A stretch of 64,000 bases of DNA from NCBI RefSeq assembly GCF_024171735.1, contig NZ_JAMTCH010000005.1, positions 248,001 through 312,000 of the forward strand, in the 5' to 3' direction. Position numbers and translations under genes: made by a program. Positions 1 through 11,030 of the stretch are shown in pieces; positions within the stretch are counted from its first letter, which is position 1; the number at the start of each line of letters is the position of its first letter. The notes under the pieces are model-generated. The model was not told the DNA's origin and ran no database searches. It worked only from the letters and a program-made list of their open reading frames with translations. This stretch comes from Prauserella alba. Its GTDB lineage: Bacteria; Actinomycetota; Actinomycetes; Mycobacteriales; Pseudonocardiaceae.

Positions 1-379
1 GTTCGTACTCGCGTGCCTCCGCCGGGCCGATCAGCCGCGCGGGCACACCGTTGGCCTGGGCCCGTTCGGCCAGGACGTGCAGCGCCGCACGTTCGGACCG
101 TTGCGTCGCGACGACGAGCTTGCCGCAGACCTCGGCGGGCACCCCGTGTTCGCGGGCGAACGCGAGGATCGACCGGTTGCCCGCGACCGACATCCGCGCC
201 TTGTGCGAGCCGGGCTTGTAGTACAGACCCGCGTGGACGACGTTCGAGTTGTTGCCGGTCTGATGGGCGGCCCAGCGGTGTTCCTTCTCGAGCAGGATCA
301 CCTCGTCGCCGCGTCCGGCCAGCTCGCGCGCGACGGCCAGTCCGAGGATGCCGCCGCCGATCACCACAACCCGTCGCAT
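1..379 (-). CDS. lhgO: L-2-hydroxyglutarate oxidase, N-terminal part (runs off window)
   Basis: Only the first 126 or so residues are in the window; the C-terminus lies beyond base 1. The translation opens with a Rossmann FAD-binding motif (VVVIGGGILGLAVARELA, about residues 4-21), then EKE, then a HQTGNNSNVVHAGLYYKPGS stretch near residue 45 that is characteristic of LhgO/L-2-hydroxyglutarate dehydrogenases of the DAO family. Such enzymes oxidise L-2-hydroxyglutarate to 2-oxoglutarate with FAD. The ATG at 379 directly precedes the FAD motif. The next gene upstream on this strand ends at 438, so they may be co-transcribed. The family assignment is good; the exact substrate is inferred. Confidence 0.8.
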   Translation of the reverse strand, partial: MRRVVVIGGGILGLAVARELAGRGDEVILLEKEHRWAAHQTGNNSNVVHAGLYYKPGSHKARMSVAGNRSILAFAREHGVPAEVCGKLVVATQRSERAALHVLAERAQANGVPARLIGPAEAREYE

Positions 380-437
380 GGCCGACGACGGTAACGCCTC
401 GCCCGCGACGGGCGGGTTCGGCTCGCGGTCCGGTTCC

Positions 438-2030
438 TCACGCCGTGGCGAGGTCCCGCCTGGCGAACGCCGCCGTGCCCGCAGCGGCCAGCGTCAGGGC
501 GAGCAGCAGCATCACCACCGGCGCGGCGAAGGTGACCTCGCCGCCCGGCAACTCCGGGACGTGTTCGAACGGCGACATGTCGACCAGCCACGCAGGAAAT
601 CGGAACGCGGGGCCGAGCAGCGACACGACCGCAGCGGCCGCGAACACGCCCCACGTCACCGGCGCCGACCGCGGCGCCGCGCCGAACAGCGCCACGGCCA
701 GCCCGCCGAACAGCCACACCGCGGGTAGGTACGCCATCGCCGAGGCGAGGATCCGCGGCAGCTGCTCGATGTCGCCCGCAGCGAGGGCGTACACGGCGCC
801 CGCGCCCGCGCCGCCCGCCGCCAACAGTGCCGCGCTGGCCACGGCCGGTACGGCGAGCTGCGCCGACGTCCACCGCAGACGGCTCACCGAGCCGGCCAGC
901 AGCGGCTCGACGTGCCCGGCGTGTTCCTCCGAGCGGGCGCGCAGCACGGCCGCGACGAGATATCCGCCTACGGCCATCGCGAGCAGCAGCGAGGTCATCC
1001 GGAAGAAGACATCGGCCAGCTCCGCGGCCGCCGAACCGCCGAGTGCGGCCAGCAGATCGGGATTGTCGGCGAGCATGTCGCCGGTCTGGTCGGCGGCGGC
1101 TCCCAGGGCCGCGCCCGCGGCGAGTACGCCGACGGTCCAACCGGCGACCCCGCTTCGCTGCAACCGCCACACCAGGCCGAGTCTCGTCGTCAGCCCTGCG
1201 GTTGCGCGCGCGGGTCCCCGGCGGTGGGGCACCATGCCTTCGCCCAGGTCGCGATGCGATTCCAGGACGAACGCGCCGGCCACGCACGCCACCGCCAGCC
1301 CGCCCACGAGTAGCAACGGCCACCATCGGTGATCGGCGAACGGCCTGGTCGCCTGCGCCCACCCGACGGGGGACAACCACGACAGCGTGCCGTCACCGAG
1401 ATCACCCGCCGCGCGAGCGAGATAGGAGGCGCCGAACACACCTCCCGCGATCGCCTGCGCCCCGCGCACGTGATCGGCCAACTGGGCGGCGACGGCGGCG
1501 ACCGCGGCGAACACGAGCCCGATCGCCGCGAGCGATGCGCCGAACGCCGCGCTGCCGGGCCACGGCAGACCCTGCACCCCCAGTACCGCGGTGATCGCCC
1601 CGCCGACGGCCACGTTGAACGCGGCGGCCACCAGCAGTGTCGCCGCGAGCGCCGCGTGCCGCCCCACCACCGAAGCCCGGAACAACTCGATGCGGCCGAG
1701 TTCCTCCTCGCCGCGCGTGTTGCGGCCCACCAGGAAGATGTTGCACAACGCGACGGCCACCGCGGCGAACCCGCCGATCTCGAACACGACCACACCGCCG
1801 AGCGTGTGCAGCGCGTGCCCGGGACCGCCGAGCGCGATCGCCGCGGGATTGGCGGCCGTGCGGGCGTACCCGTCGAGGGAAGCCTGCGTCGGATACAGCG
1901 ATTCGAGGCTCGACACCGCCGCCAGCGGCAGCGCGACCAGGGCGGCGAACCAGATCGCGAGCCGGACCCGGTCGCGGCGGAGCGTCAACCGGGCGAGCAC
2001 TGACGTCGCCGCGAACGTGCGCGTGGTCAT
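438..2030 (-). CDS. ABC-2 type exporter permease
   Basis: A 530-residue polytopic membrane protein with about twelve hydrophobic segments in two halves, typical of large actinobacterial drug or antibiotic exporter permeases. An extracytoplasmic or loop region lies around residues 240-290. Its ATG (2028-2030) overlaps the stop of the upstream ATPase gene by four bases (ATGA), so the two are translationally coupled and should form one exporter. The substrate cannot be read from sequence. The divergent TetR gene at 3474 is the obvious regulator, which suggests export of a small toxic or signalling compound. Confidence 0.85.
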   Translation of the reverse strand: MTTRTFAATSVLARLTLRRDRVRLAIWFAALVALPLAAVSSLESLYPTQASLDGYARTAANPAAIALGGPGHALHTLGGVVVFEIGGFAAVAVALCNIFLVGRNTRGEEELGRIELFRASVVGRHAALAATLLVAAAFNVAVGGAITAVLGVQGLPWPGSAAFGASLAAIGLVFAAVAAVAAQLADHVRGAQAIAGGVFGASYLARAAGDLGDGTLSWLSPVGWAQATRPFADHRWWPLLLVGGLAVACVAGAFVLESHRDLGEGMVPHRRGPARATAGLTTRLGLVWRLQRSGVAGWTVGVLAAGAALGAAADQTGDMLADNPDLLAALGGSAAAELADVFFRMTSLLLAMAVGGYLVAAVLRARSEEHAGHVEPLLAGSVSRLRWTSAQLAVPAVASAALLAAGGAGAGAVYALAAGDIEQLPRILASAMAYLPAVWLFGGLAVALFGAAPRSAPVTWGVFAAAAVVSLLGPAFRFPAWLVDMSPFEHVPELPGGEVTFAAPVVMLLLALTLAAAGTAAFARRDLATA

Positions 2031-3274
2031 CGGGACACGCCTCTCTCGGCCCGGTTCCCCGATGCGGTGCCGGCGGTGTCGTCGGAGGTGTTGCCTGTGG
2101 GTGCGGTGGGCTCGGGTGCGGTGTCGTCGGTGTCGGCGCTGTTGATGGCGTGGGTGCTGGTGCCGTGCGTGTTGGTGCCGTGCGTGTTGGTGCCGTGGGT
2201 GTTGGTGGCATCCGCCGCGGTGTCGGCGGTGCTTTCGGTGTCGGCAGGGTTGTCGGTGTCGGCAGGGTTGTCGGTGTCGGCAGGGTTGTCGGCGCCGTAG
2301 TGGCGGAGGAAGAGCTCCTCGAGCGACGGCGGTGTGCTGGTCAGCGCGGTGATGCCGGCTCCGGCGAGGGTGCGCATGGCCTCGTCGAGGTGTTCGCCGT
2401 CGACGTCGAATCGCACGTGGTGACCGGATTCGGCAACCGGTGACCGGTGGGCCTCGGCCGCATCGGTGCGCGTGCCGGTGCCGGATGCGATGCCGGATGC
2501 GGCGGCCGATGCGGCGGTGGTGGTCAGGTTGTGGACGCCCGGCAGGCCGTCGAGCATGGTCGCGGGGGTGCGGGTGCGCGCGTCGACCGTGGTGCGGGTG
2601 AGGTGCCGGAGTTCGTCGAGGGTGCCGGTCTGGACAGTGCGCCCGGCGCGGATGATGCTGACGCGGTCACACAGCGCCTCGACCTCGGCGAGGATGTGGC
2701 TGGACAGCAGTACTGTGCGACCTTCGTCCGTGGCGTCGGCGACGCATTCCTGGAAGACGGCCTCCATCAGCGGGTCGAGACCGGACGTCGGTTCGTCGAG
2801 AACGAGCAACTCGGCGTCCGAGGCCAGCGCAGCGACCAACGCGACCTTCTGCCGGTTGCCTTTCGAATAGGTGCGCGCCTTCTTCGTCGGATCGAGTTCG
2901 AACCGGTCTAGGAGGGTTTCGCGCCTGCGCCGGTCGAGACCGCCACGGGCTGCGGCCAGCACGTCGATGACCTCGCCGCCGGTGAGGTTCGGCCACAGGT
3001 GCACGTCTCCAGGGACGTAGGCGAGCCTGCGGTGAAGGGTGACGGCGTCGTGCCACGGGTCGCCACCGAACAGGCGCACCCGGCCGCCGTCCGCCCGCAG
3101 CAGGCCGAGCAGGACACGGATGGTCGTCGATTTGCCTGAGCCGTTGGGTCCGAGGAAGCCGTGCACCTCGCCGCGCTCGACGGTCAGGTCGAGTCCGTCC
3201 AGGGCACGGAACCGGCCGAACTCCTTGATGAGCCCCGCCACGTCGACGGTCGTGGTCGTCTCGGTTCTGCGCAT
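2027..3274 (-). CDS. ABC transporter ATP-binding protein with repetitive C-terminal tail
   Basis: A 415-residue ATPase for the permease that follows it. Walker A is GPNGSGKST (about residues 42-50), the signature is degenerate (YSKGNRQ) and Walker B is [12 protein letters not shown]. After the nucleotide-binding domain and a DrrA-like accessory region comes a tail of about 100 residues rich in Thr, Asn, Asp and Ala. The tail is encoded by perfect or near-perfect tandem DNA repeats: three 18-bp units at 2235-2288 (NPADTD on this strand) and four 15-bp units at 2154-2213 (THGTN). The family does not normally carry this tail. I chose ATG 3274; the GTG at 3277 is an alternative start. Confidence 0.85.
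   Translation of the reverse strand: MRRTETTTTVDVAGLIKEFGRFRALDGLDLTVERGEVHGFLGPNGSGKSTTIRVLLGLLRADGGRVRLFGGDPWHDAVTLHRRLAYVPGDVHLWPNLTGGEVIDVLAAARGGLDRRRRETLLDRFELDPTKKARTYSKGNRQKVALVAALASDAELLVLDEPTSGLDPLMEAVFQECVADATDEGRTVLLSSHILAEVEALCDRVSIIRAGRTVQTGTLDELRHLTRTTVDARTRTPATMLDGLPGVHNLTTTAASAAASGIASGTGTRTDAAEAHRSPVAESGHHVRFDVDGEHLDEAMRTLAGAGITALTSTPPSLEELFLRHYGADNPADTDNPADTDNPADTESTADTAADATNTHGTNTHGTNTHGTSTHAINSADTDDTAPEPTAPTGNTSDDTAGTASGNRAERGVSR
2154..2288. repeat. Two in-frame tandem repeat arrays in the ATPase tail
   Basis: Four 15-bp units (GTGTTGGTGCCGTGC type) occupy 2154-2213 and three identical 18-bp units (TCGGTGTCGGCAGGGTTG) occupy 2235-2288. Both periods are multiples of three, so copy-number change would keep the reading frame of the overlapping ATPase gene. 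Confidence 0.85.
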
Positions 3275-3293
3275 CACGGCTCCGCCTCGAAGT

Positions 3294-3457
3294 TGATAGT
3301 GACTTCCACTTGGAAGTGACTCTACGTAGGAGCCGCCGGATTCTGCAAGTGACTACTTATTGATAGTGACTCCGCGTTGAAGGTGACGATCACGTGAGGT
3401 CCGGGGAGGGTTGCGGCGCTGGACGTCGAGGAGGTGGCAAAACGGAAGTCACTATCA
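3294..3457. promoter_or_regulatory. Operator region between ABC exporter and TetR gene
   Basis: The divergent intergenic region carries the 11-mer TGATAGTGACT three times: forward at 3294-3304 and 3361-3371, and inverted at 3447-3457. The first and third copies match over 12 bases (AAGTCACTATCA at 3446-3457 on the + strand). A separate palindrome, ACTTCCA-CT-TGGAAGT, lies at 3302-3317. This arrangement fits a TetR dimer controlling both the exporter operon and its own gene. Operator function is inferred. Confidence 0.55.
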
Positions 3458-3473
3458 GAAGAAAGCCACTGCT

Positions 3474-4166
3474 ATGATCCACGGCGTGGTGAAGCAGGGT
3501 GATACGGCGAACGGGGTCGAGACGCTCCGGGACCGGTATCGGCGTGAACCCGGCCTGCGGGAGCGCAAGAAGCGCAAGGCGATGCGGCACATCCAGGACA
3601 CGGCCCTGCAGTTGTTCGCCGTGCACGGCTTCAGGTCCGTGACGATCGAGCGGGTCGCCGACGAAGCGGAGGTCTCGCCCAGCACCGTCTATCGCTACTT
3701 CGGCACGAAGGAACAGCTCGTCCTCTACGACGAGAGCGACCCCGAGCTACTACGTCGTTTCGACCATCTGCTCGTGGAGCACAGCCCCATCGAAGCGTTG
3801 CGCCGCGTGCTCGGCGAATTGGCCGACTTCCTGCCGGCTGGCTCGCCGACGAACGGCGCCCCGTCCGGTGGCGAGCCCTTCGGCGTCGATTCGCTCCTGC
3901 GGACGCGGATCCACTTCCTGCTGACCGAACCGTCGGTGCGCAAGGCCCTCGGCGCGGAGGTCGACCAGGTCGAGGCTCTGCTGCGCGACATCCTCGCGAT
4001 CCACACCGGGTTGGGGATCGACTCGCTGCGGCTGCGGGTGTTCGTGTCCGCGCTGGTGCACGCGCTCATCGCGCTGATCGAGTACTGGCACGACACCGAC
4101 TACCGCGAACCGTTCGAAGACCTGGTCGAGGAAACGTTCACGATGCTCGACAGTCTCGAGCTGTAG
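3474..4166 (+). CDS. TetR family transcriptional regulator
   Basis: A 230-residue regulator divergent from the ABC exporter. The N-terminal TetR helix-turn-helix covers about residues 27-75 (AVHGFRSVTIERVADEAEVS, then STVYRYFGTKEQL). The rest is a helical ligand and dimer domain. I placed the start at ATG 3474. An in-frame GTG at 3411 would add 21 residues and would include the inverted TGATAGTGACT motif, so it is unlikely. By position it probably represses the exporter operon until a substrate binds. Confidence 0.85.
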   Translation: MIHGVVKQGDTANGVETLRDRYRREPGLRERKKRKAMRHIQDTALQLFAVHGFRSVTIERVADEAEVSPSTVYRYFGTKEQLVLYDESDPELLRRFDHLLVEHSPIEALRRVLGELADFLPAGSPTNGAPSGGEPFGVDSLLRTRIHFLLTEPSVRKALGAEVDQVEALLRDILAIHTGLGIDSLRLRVFVSALVHALIALIEYWHDTDYREPFEDLVEETFTMLDSLEL

Positions 4167-4281
4167 CGGCGGCCGGCCGGAGTCGTCCGTTCCCGGGCGG
4201 GTGCCCGCCCGGCCGTCCGGTCTCGGTACGTTGTCTGCTCGGCCGGTCTTTCGGCTTCGGCGGGGATGGGGTGGTCGCGCC

Positions 4282-5964
4282 ATGATCGCCACAGGCGTGG
4301 TGGTGGCACTGTGGGTGTGCCTCGCGGTGCTGCTCGTCGCAGTGTGGCCCCGGCTGAGTGGTCATCGCGGCTGGCGCCTCGCCACACTCGCCGTCACCGT
4401 GGCCGCGTCACTGGCGCATCAGCTCGCCTACGGCACCGTGCCCGACGAGGCTCACGTCGGCTTCCGCTACGCACGCAACATCGCCGACGGCTACGGGCCG
4501 GTGTTCAACCCGGGGGAGCCCGTCGAGGGTTACACCGACTTCGCGTGGATCGTGCTCCTGGCGCTGGTCCGTGCGATCACGGGTGCCGAGGTCGAACCGG
4601 TCGCCGTGACACTCGGCATCGGTTGTGCGCTCGGCTGCGTGCTCGTCGCGTACACGCTCACCGGGCGAATCCTGCGCTGGTCCGGCCGTGCCCCCGCGTT
4701 CGCCGTCGCCGCCGCGGTGGTCACCGCGGCGACCGGTGCCCTCGCCGCGTACGGACCGTCCGGACTCGCCACCCCGCTGTTCGTACTGCTCGTGCTCACG
4801 CTCGTGTACACCCTGGTCACGGGCCACGTCGTGCTGGCGGGACTGGTCGCCTCGCTCGCGGTGATGACGCGTCTCGACGGTGTGGTCGTCGCCGTGGTCG
4901 CGTGCGGGTGGCTGGTGGTCGCCGCGGTGCGCGGCCGGATGCCTCGCCCGTCACCCGCGGTGTATGTCGCCGGTGCAGCCGTGCTGTTGGTGCCGTGGGC
5001 GGCCTGGCGCATCACTTACTACGGCGACAGCGTGCCCACGGCGGTCGTCGCCCGTCTCGTTCGCGCCAGCGACTCCCTGGTCGGCCGGTTCGAGGCGGGG
5101 TGGACCTACGTCACCGACTTCGCGCTCACCTACCAGGTGTTTCTGCTGGTCGCGGCCGTGACGATCGGTTTGTTGAGCTACCGGCGCCGGCTTCCCGGTG
5201 CGACGTACGTGTGGCTGTTGCTGGCACTCGCGCTGGCCGAAACCGGGTACGCCATCGTGATCGGCGGCGGGACCCTGCCCGCGTGGGGGCAGCTGGCCGC
5301 CGTTCCGGTGCTGCTCACCGTTGCCGCGGCGAGCGGGGTCGCGCTGGCAGGCATGCCGACCACCAGCGGGGCGGACGCGGCCCCGACCGGCGGCCGGGGA
5401 GCTTCGGGCGAGCCGTCACGGGGAGGAGCCGGCTCCGGAACGGTGCCGACCGGGCGCGGCGTCGCCGTGGTCGCCGTGGTGCTGGCGGGGCTGTCGTTGA
5501 CGCTCGGCATGACCAGGACCCTGCCGGCGATGCAGGAGCTGCGGACCGTCGAAGACGAGCTGGACGAGATCGGCGACTGGCTCGGCGAACGCCTCACCGG
5601 CGGAACCGTCGTCAGCGCCGTGCCCGCGGGAGCTCTCGCCGACGCGGCGGGCCCCCGGCTGTACGTCGTCGACCCCAGCGGCACCACCGACGCGCACCTG
5701 GCACGAAACCCCGACGACCACGCCTACATCGTGCGTGACCGCATGCCCGCCGTCGTCGTCGATGCGGCCGGCGGCTACCTGCCGCACCGGACGTGCCGGA
5801 TCCGCACCGAGTACGCGGGCCCCTACGAGATCGTGCCGTTCCGCCGCGCAGGTGCGGAGCCGACAGGCGGCCGATGGGTGGAGCTGTACCTGCACCGGCC
5901 GCAGGCGGACCTGCTGACCGAACGCCTCACCGCCGACCCGCGGTTCACGGCCAAACCCTGCTGA
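4282..5964 (+). CDS. GT-C family membrane glycosyltransferase, AftB-like
   Basis: A 560-residue protein with about ten hydrophobic helices followed by a soluble C-terminal domain. The first extracellular loop reads PDEAHVGFRYARNIADGYGP, then VFNPGEPVEGYTDFAW. This is the motif of actinobacterial arabinofuranosyltransferase-like GT-C enzymes that use decaprenyl-phosphoryl sugars outside the membrane; the Asp-Glu pair is the likely catalytic and metal site. Three related proteins are in this window. ATG 4282 directly precedes the first transmembrane helix; a GTG at 4201 is a possible but weaker start. The acceptor and sugar are unknown. Confidence 0.75.
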   Translation: MIATGVVVALWVCLAVLLVAVWPRLSGHRGWRLATLAVTVAASLAHQLAYGTVPDEAHVGFRYARNIADGYGPVFNPGEPVEGYTDFAWIVLLALVRAITGAEVEPVAVTLGIGCALGCVLVAYTLTGRILRWSGRAPAFAVAAAVVTAATGALAAYGPSGLATPLFVLLVLTLVYTLVTGHVVLAGLVASLAVMTRLDGVVVAVVACGWLVVAAVRGRMPRPSPAVYVAGAAVLLVPWAAWRITYYGDSVPTAVVARLVRASDSLVGRFEAGWTYVTDFALTYQVFLLVAAVTIGLLSYRRRLPGATYVWLLLALALAETGYAIVIGGGTLPAWGQLAAVPVLLTVAAASGVALAGMPTTSGADAAPTGGRGASGEPSRGGAGSGTVPTGRGVAVVAVVLAGLSLTLGMTRTLPAMQELRTVEDELDEIGDWLGERLTGGTVVSAVPAGALADAAGPRLYVVDPSGTTDAHLARNPDDHAYIVRDRMPAVVVDAAGGYLPHRTCRIRTEYAGPYEIVPFRRAGAEPTGGRWVELYLHRPQADLLTERLTADPRFTAKPC

Positions 5965-5988
5965 GGTCGGCGGGCGGCCGCGCGCGGG

Positions 5989-6828
5989 TCAGAACCAGCG
6001 TTCGAGGACCTGGGCGACGCCGTCCTCGTGATGTGGCGCGGTGACCTCGTCGGCGACGTCGAGCACGGCGGGGTGTGCGTTCGCCACCGCGACCCCGTGT
6101 CCTGCCCACCGCAGCATCTCGACGTCGTTGGGCATGTCGCCGAAAGCGATCGTGCCGTCCGCGTCCAGTCCGGCGCGTCGGGCGACCGCGGCGATCCCGG
6201 TTGCCTTCGTGACCCCGTGGGCGGCCAGCTCGATGAGCCCGGCGCCGGACGAGAACGTGACGTCGACGTGCGAATCGAGGACCTCCCGTGCGGCCTTCGC
6301 CATCGCGTCCGAGGTCATCTTCGGGTGGCTGACCAGCAGCTTCACCGCCGCGTGGCCGAGTACCTCGGCGCGGGACGCCTGCGATCCCTCGCCGTCGCCC
6401 CACGGATTGTGATACCCGGACTCGATCACGAAGTTGCGCATGTCGTCGTCCACGGCGTGGGTGCCGACCCGCTCCGCGCCCAGCGTGCAGCCGGGAAGTG
6501 CGTGTTCGAGGGCGTCGGCGACGGTCGCCAGCTGGGCCGGGTCCATCAGCCCGTGCACGTCGACCACGCGGTCGGCGCCGATGTCGTACAGCACGGCGCC
6601 GTTGGCGCACACGGCGTACCCGGCGAGCCCTGCCTGCTCGGCGACCTCAGGGATCCATCGCGGCGGACGCCCCGACACGAGCACCACCGGCACGCCCGCG
6701 GCGACGGCGCTGTCGACCACGTCGACCGTGCGCGGGCTCAAGTGCGTGGCCGTCGACAGCAGCGTGCCGTCGACGTCGGATGCTACGAGGCTCGGTCTCT
6801 CCACGATTCCAGTGTCCCAGAGCCCCAT
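5989..6828 (-). CDS. HAD superfamily hydrolase, Cof type
   Basis: A 279-residue phosphatase. HAD motif I is ASDVDGTLL near the N-terminus, motif II is LVSGRPP, a conserved lysine lies in the HAAVKLLVSHPK region, and motif IV is IAFGDMPNDVEML near residue 225. The insert between motifs II and III has the size of a C2 cap, as in the Cof/YbiV subgroup that acts on sugar phosphates and related small molecules. ATG 6828 gives a start just before motif I; an upstream ATG at 6849 is in frame. It converges with the GT-C gene, leaving only 24 bases between them. The physiological substrate is unknown. Confidence 0.82.
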   Translation of the reverse strand: MGLWDTGIVERPSLVASDVDGTLLSTATHLSPRTVDVVDSAVAAGVPVVLVSGRPPRWIPEVAEQAGLAGYAVCANGAVLYDIGADRVVDVHGLMDPAQLATVADALEHALPGCTLGAERVGTHAVDDDMRNFVIESGYHNPWGDGEGSQASRAEVLGHAAVKLLVSHPKMTSDAMAKAAREVLDSHVDVTFSSGAGLIELAAHGVTKATGIAAVARRAGLDADGTIAFGDMPNDVEMLRWAGHGVAVANAHPAVLDVADEVTAPHHEDGVAQVLERWF

Positions 6829-7025
6829 GGCGGATCCGCCGTGTTCCATGCGACACCCCTTCGGGCCGCCGGCCGGTCGTGCCCGCAGTCCTCGCGTGGT
6901 GCGCGGGAGCCGCACGCACGCGCACGGGACGCTCGCAGCGCCGTACGCGGGGACGACACGCCCGGGGCGCCGCGGGAAGCGGGCACCCACGACAGCGAGG
7001 CCGTCGGCCGATAGCGTGTGGCGCC

Positions 7026-7919
7026 GTGCGCGTTGGCATTGTGATCCTTCCCGAGGACCGCTGGTGGGCGGCCGAGCCGAAATGGCGGGCCGCGGAGGAG
7101 TACGGCTTCGACCACGCCTGGACCTACGACCACCTCGGTTGGCGGAACCTGGTCGACGGACCGTGGTTCGGCGCCGTTCCGACGTTGACCGCCGCTGCGA
7201 CGGTGACGTCGCACATCCGGTTGGGCACGTTCGTGACCTCGCCGAACTTCCGGCACCCGCTGCCGTTGATGCGCGAGGTGATCACGCTCGACGACCTGTC
7301 GGACGGGCGATTCATCCTCGGAGTCGGCGCGGGCGGCACCGGTTACGACGCGACCGTGTTCGGCGAGCCGGAGTTGACTGCAGGCCAGCGCGCCGACCGG
7401 TTCATCGAGTTCACGACCGCGCTCGACGGTCTGCTGCGGATCGACGGGTTCGACCACTCCGGTGAGTACTACACGGTTGAGGGGGCGCGGAACCTGCCCG
7501 GCGCCGTGCAGCATCCCCGTCCGCCGTTGGTGATCGCCGCCAACGGGCCGCGCACGATCCGCTTCGCCGCCGCGACCGGTGACGCCTGGTTGACCACGGG
7601 ACGAAACTCCGACGAACTCGAATCGTGGTGGAAGGGCGTCGCCGAACTGTCCGCACGCCTTGACGAGGAGCTCGTCGCTGCGGAACGCGACCCGGCGACG
7701 CTGCAACGGCACCTCAGCCTCGACGCCGCGCCGGTGTACTCGCTGACCAGCAAGGAGGCGTTCGTCGACGCCGCGGGGCGGGCCGCCGCGCTGGGCTTCA
7801 CGGACGTCGTGGCGCACTGGCCGCGCAGCTCGAGCCCCTATCAGGGGCGCGAGGTCGTGCTCGAGGAGGTTGCCGACGACGTGCTTCCCGGCCTGCAGGA
7901 ACGCCCCGCGGCCGAGTGA
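7026..7919 (+). CDS. LLM class flavin-dependent oxidoreductase
   Basis: A 297-residue bacterial luciferase-like monooxygenase. The translation begins VRVGIVILPEDRWW and contains YDHLGWRNLVDGPWFGAVP, the hallmark TSHIRLGTFVTSPNFRHPLP strand and LSDGRFILGVGAGGTGYD. This family uses reduced FMN or F420. The GTG at 7026 is the start that begins exactly at the TIM-barrel beta1 strand. It stands alone between two divergent units. The substrate cannot be inferred. Confidence 0.82.
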   Translation: MRVGIVILPEDRWWAAEPKWRAAEEYGFDHAWTYDHLGWRNLVDGPWFGAVPTLTAAATVTSHIRLGTFVTSPNFRHPLPLMREVITLDDLSDGRFILGVGAGGTGYDATVFGEPELTAGQRADRFIEFTTALDGLLRIDGFDHSGEYYTVEGARNLPGAVQHPRPPLVIAANGPRTIRFAAATGDAWLTTGRNSDELESWWKGVAELSARLDEELVAAERDPATLQRHLSLDAAPVYSLTSKEAFVDAAGRAAALGFTDVVAHWPRSSSPYQGREVVLEEVADDVLPGLQERPAAE

Positions 7920-10031
<2,112 letters not shown>

Positions 10032-10035
<4 letters not shown>

Positions 10036-10991
10036 GTGAGACGACCCGACAGGCCGAGGCAGGCCAGGCGGAGGCGACCGTGTCGAGCGAACAGACGACC
10101 GGCCAGGAGGCCGGCGCTTCCGGGAACATCGTCACCGGACTGCTGAAAACCGCGCGGCCACGGCAGTGGGTCAAGAACGTCCTCGTTCTGGCCGCGCCGT
10201 TCACCGCCGGTGAGATCACCAGCGGCGGTGTCCTGCTGGACGCGCTGATCGCGTTCGTCGCGTTCTCCTTCGTCGCGTCGGCCGTGTACCTGGTGAACGA
10301 CGCGATCGACGTCGAGGCGGACCGGGCGCACCCGACGAAGTGCAAGCGCCCGATCGCGGCTGGGATCGTGCCCGTTCCCGCGGCCTATGTCGCCTCGGTC
10401 GGGTTTTTCGCCGCGGGATGTGCGTTGAGCCTGCTCGCCTCCTGGCAGCTGCTCGTGGTGCTGGCCGTCTACATGGCCGTGCAGTTGGGGTACTGCTTCG
10501 GGTTGAAACACCAGCCCGTCGTCGACCTCGCGATCGTCGGCTCCGGCTTCCTCATGCGCGTGATCGCGGGTGGCGTCGGCACGGGCATCGCCCTGTCGCA
10601 ATGGTTCCTGCTGGTGACGGCGTTCGGTTCGCTGTTCATGGTGGCGGGCAAGCGCTACGCCGAGATCAAGCTCTACGAACGCACCGGGGCCAAGATCCGT
10701 TCTTCGCTGAAGAAGTACTCGGCGAGCTATCTCCGGTTCGTGTGGGCGACGTCGGCAGCGATCCTGATCATGTCCTACTCGCTGTGGGCGTTCGAGCAGC
10801 AGCAGGCTGCGCCCGGCTCGATCTGGAGCGTCATCTCGCTGGTGCCGTTCGTCGTCGCGGTCCTGCGCTACGCCGTCGATGTCGACAGCGGTAACGCGGG
10901 TGAACCCGAGGAGATCGCACTTCACGACCGCGTGCTGCAGGTCCTCGGCGGTGCGTGGGTCGTCATGCTCATCCTCTGGTACTACCTGTAA
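10032..10991 (+). CDS. ubiA: Decaprenyl-phosphate phosphoribosyltransferase
   Basis: A 319-residue UbiA-superfamily prenyltransferase orthologous in context to Rv3806c. It transfers 5-phosphoribose from PRPP to decaprenyl phosphate, the committed step to the arabinose donor DPA. The first Asp-rich motif is NDAIDVEADRAHPTKCKRP (about residue 88), and the second loop contains GKRYAEIKLYERTG. About nine hydrophobic helices follow a polar N-terminus of about 35 residues. Its ATG overlaps the PAP2 stop (ATGA). The membrane active site and operon make this assignment very likely. Confidence 0.94.
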
Positions 10992-11030
10992 TTCCGGGCC
11001 ACCCCGACTTCCGCGACGGATGACGCCACC

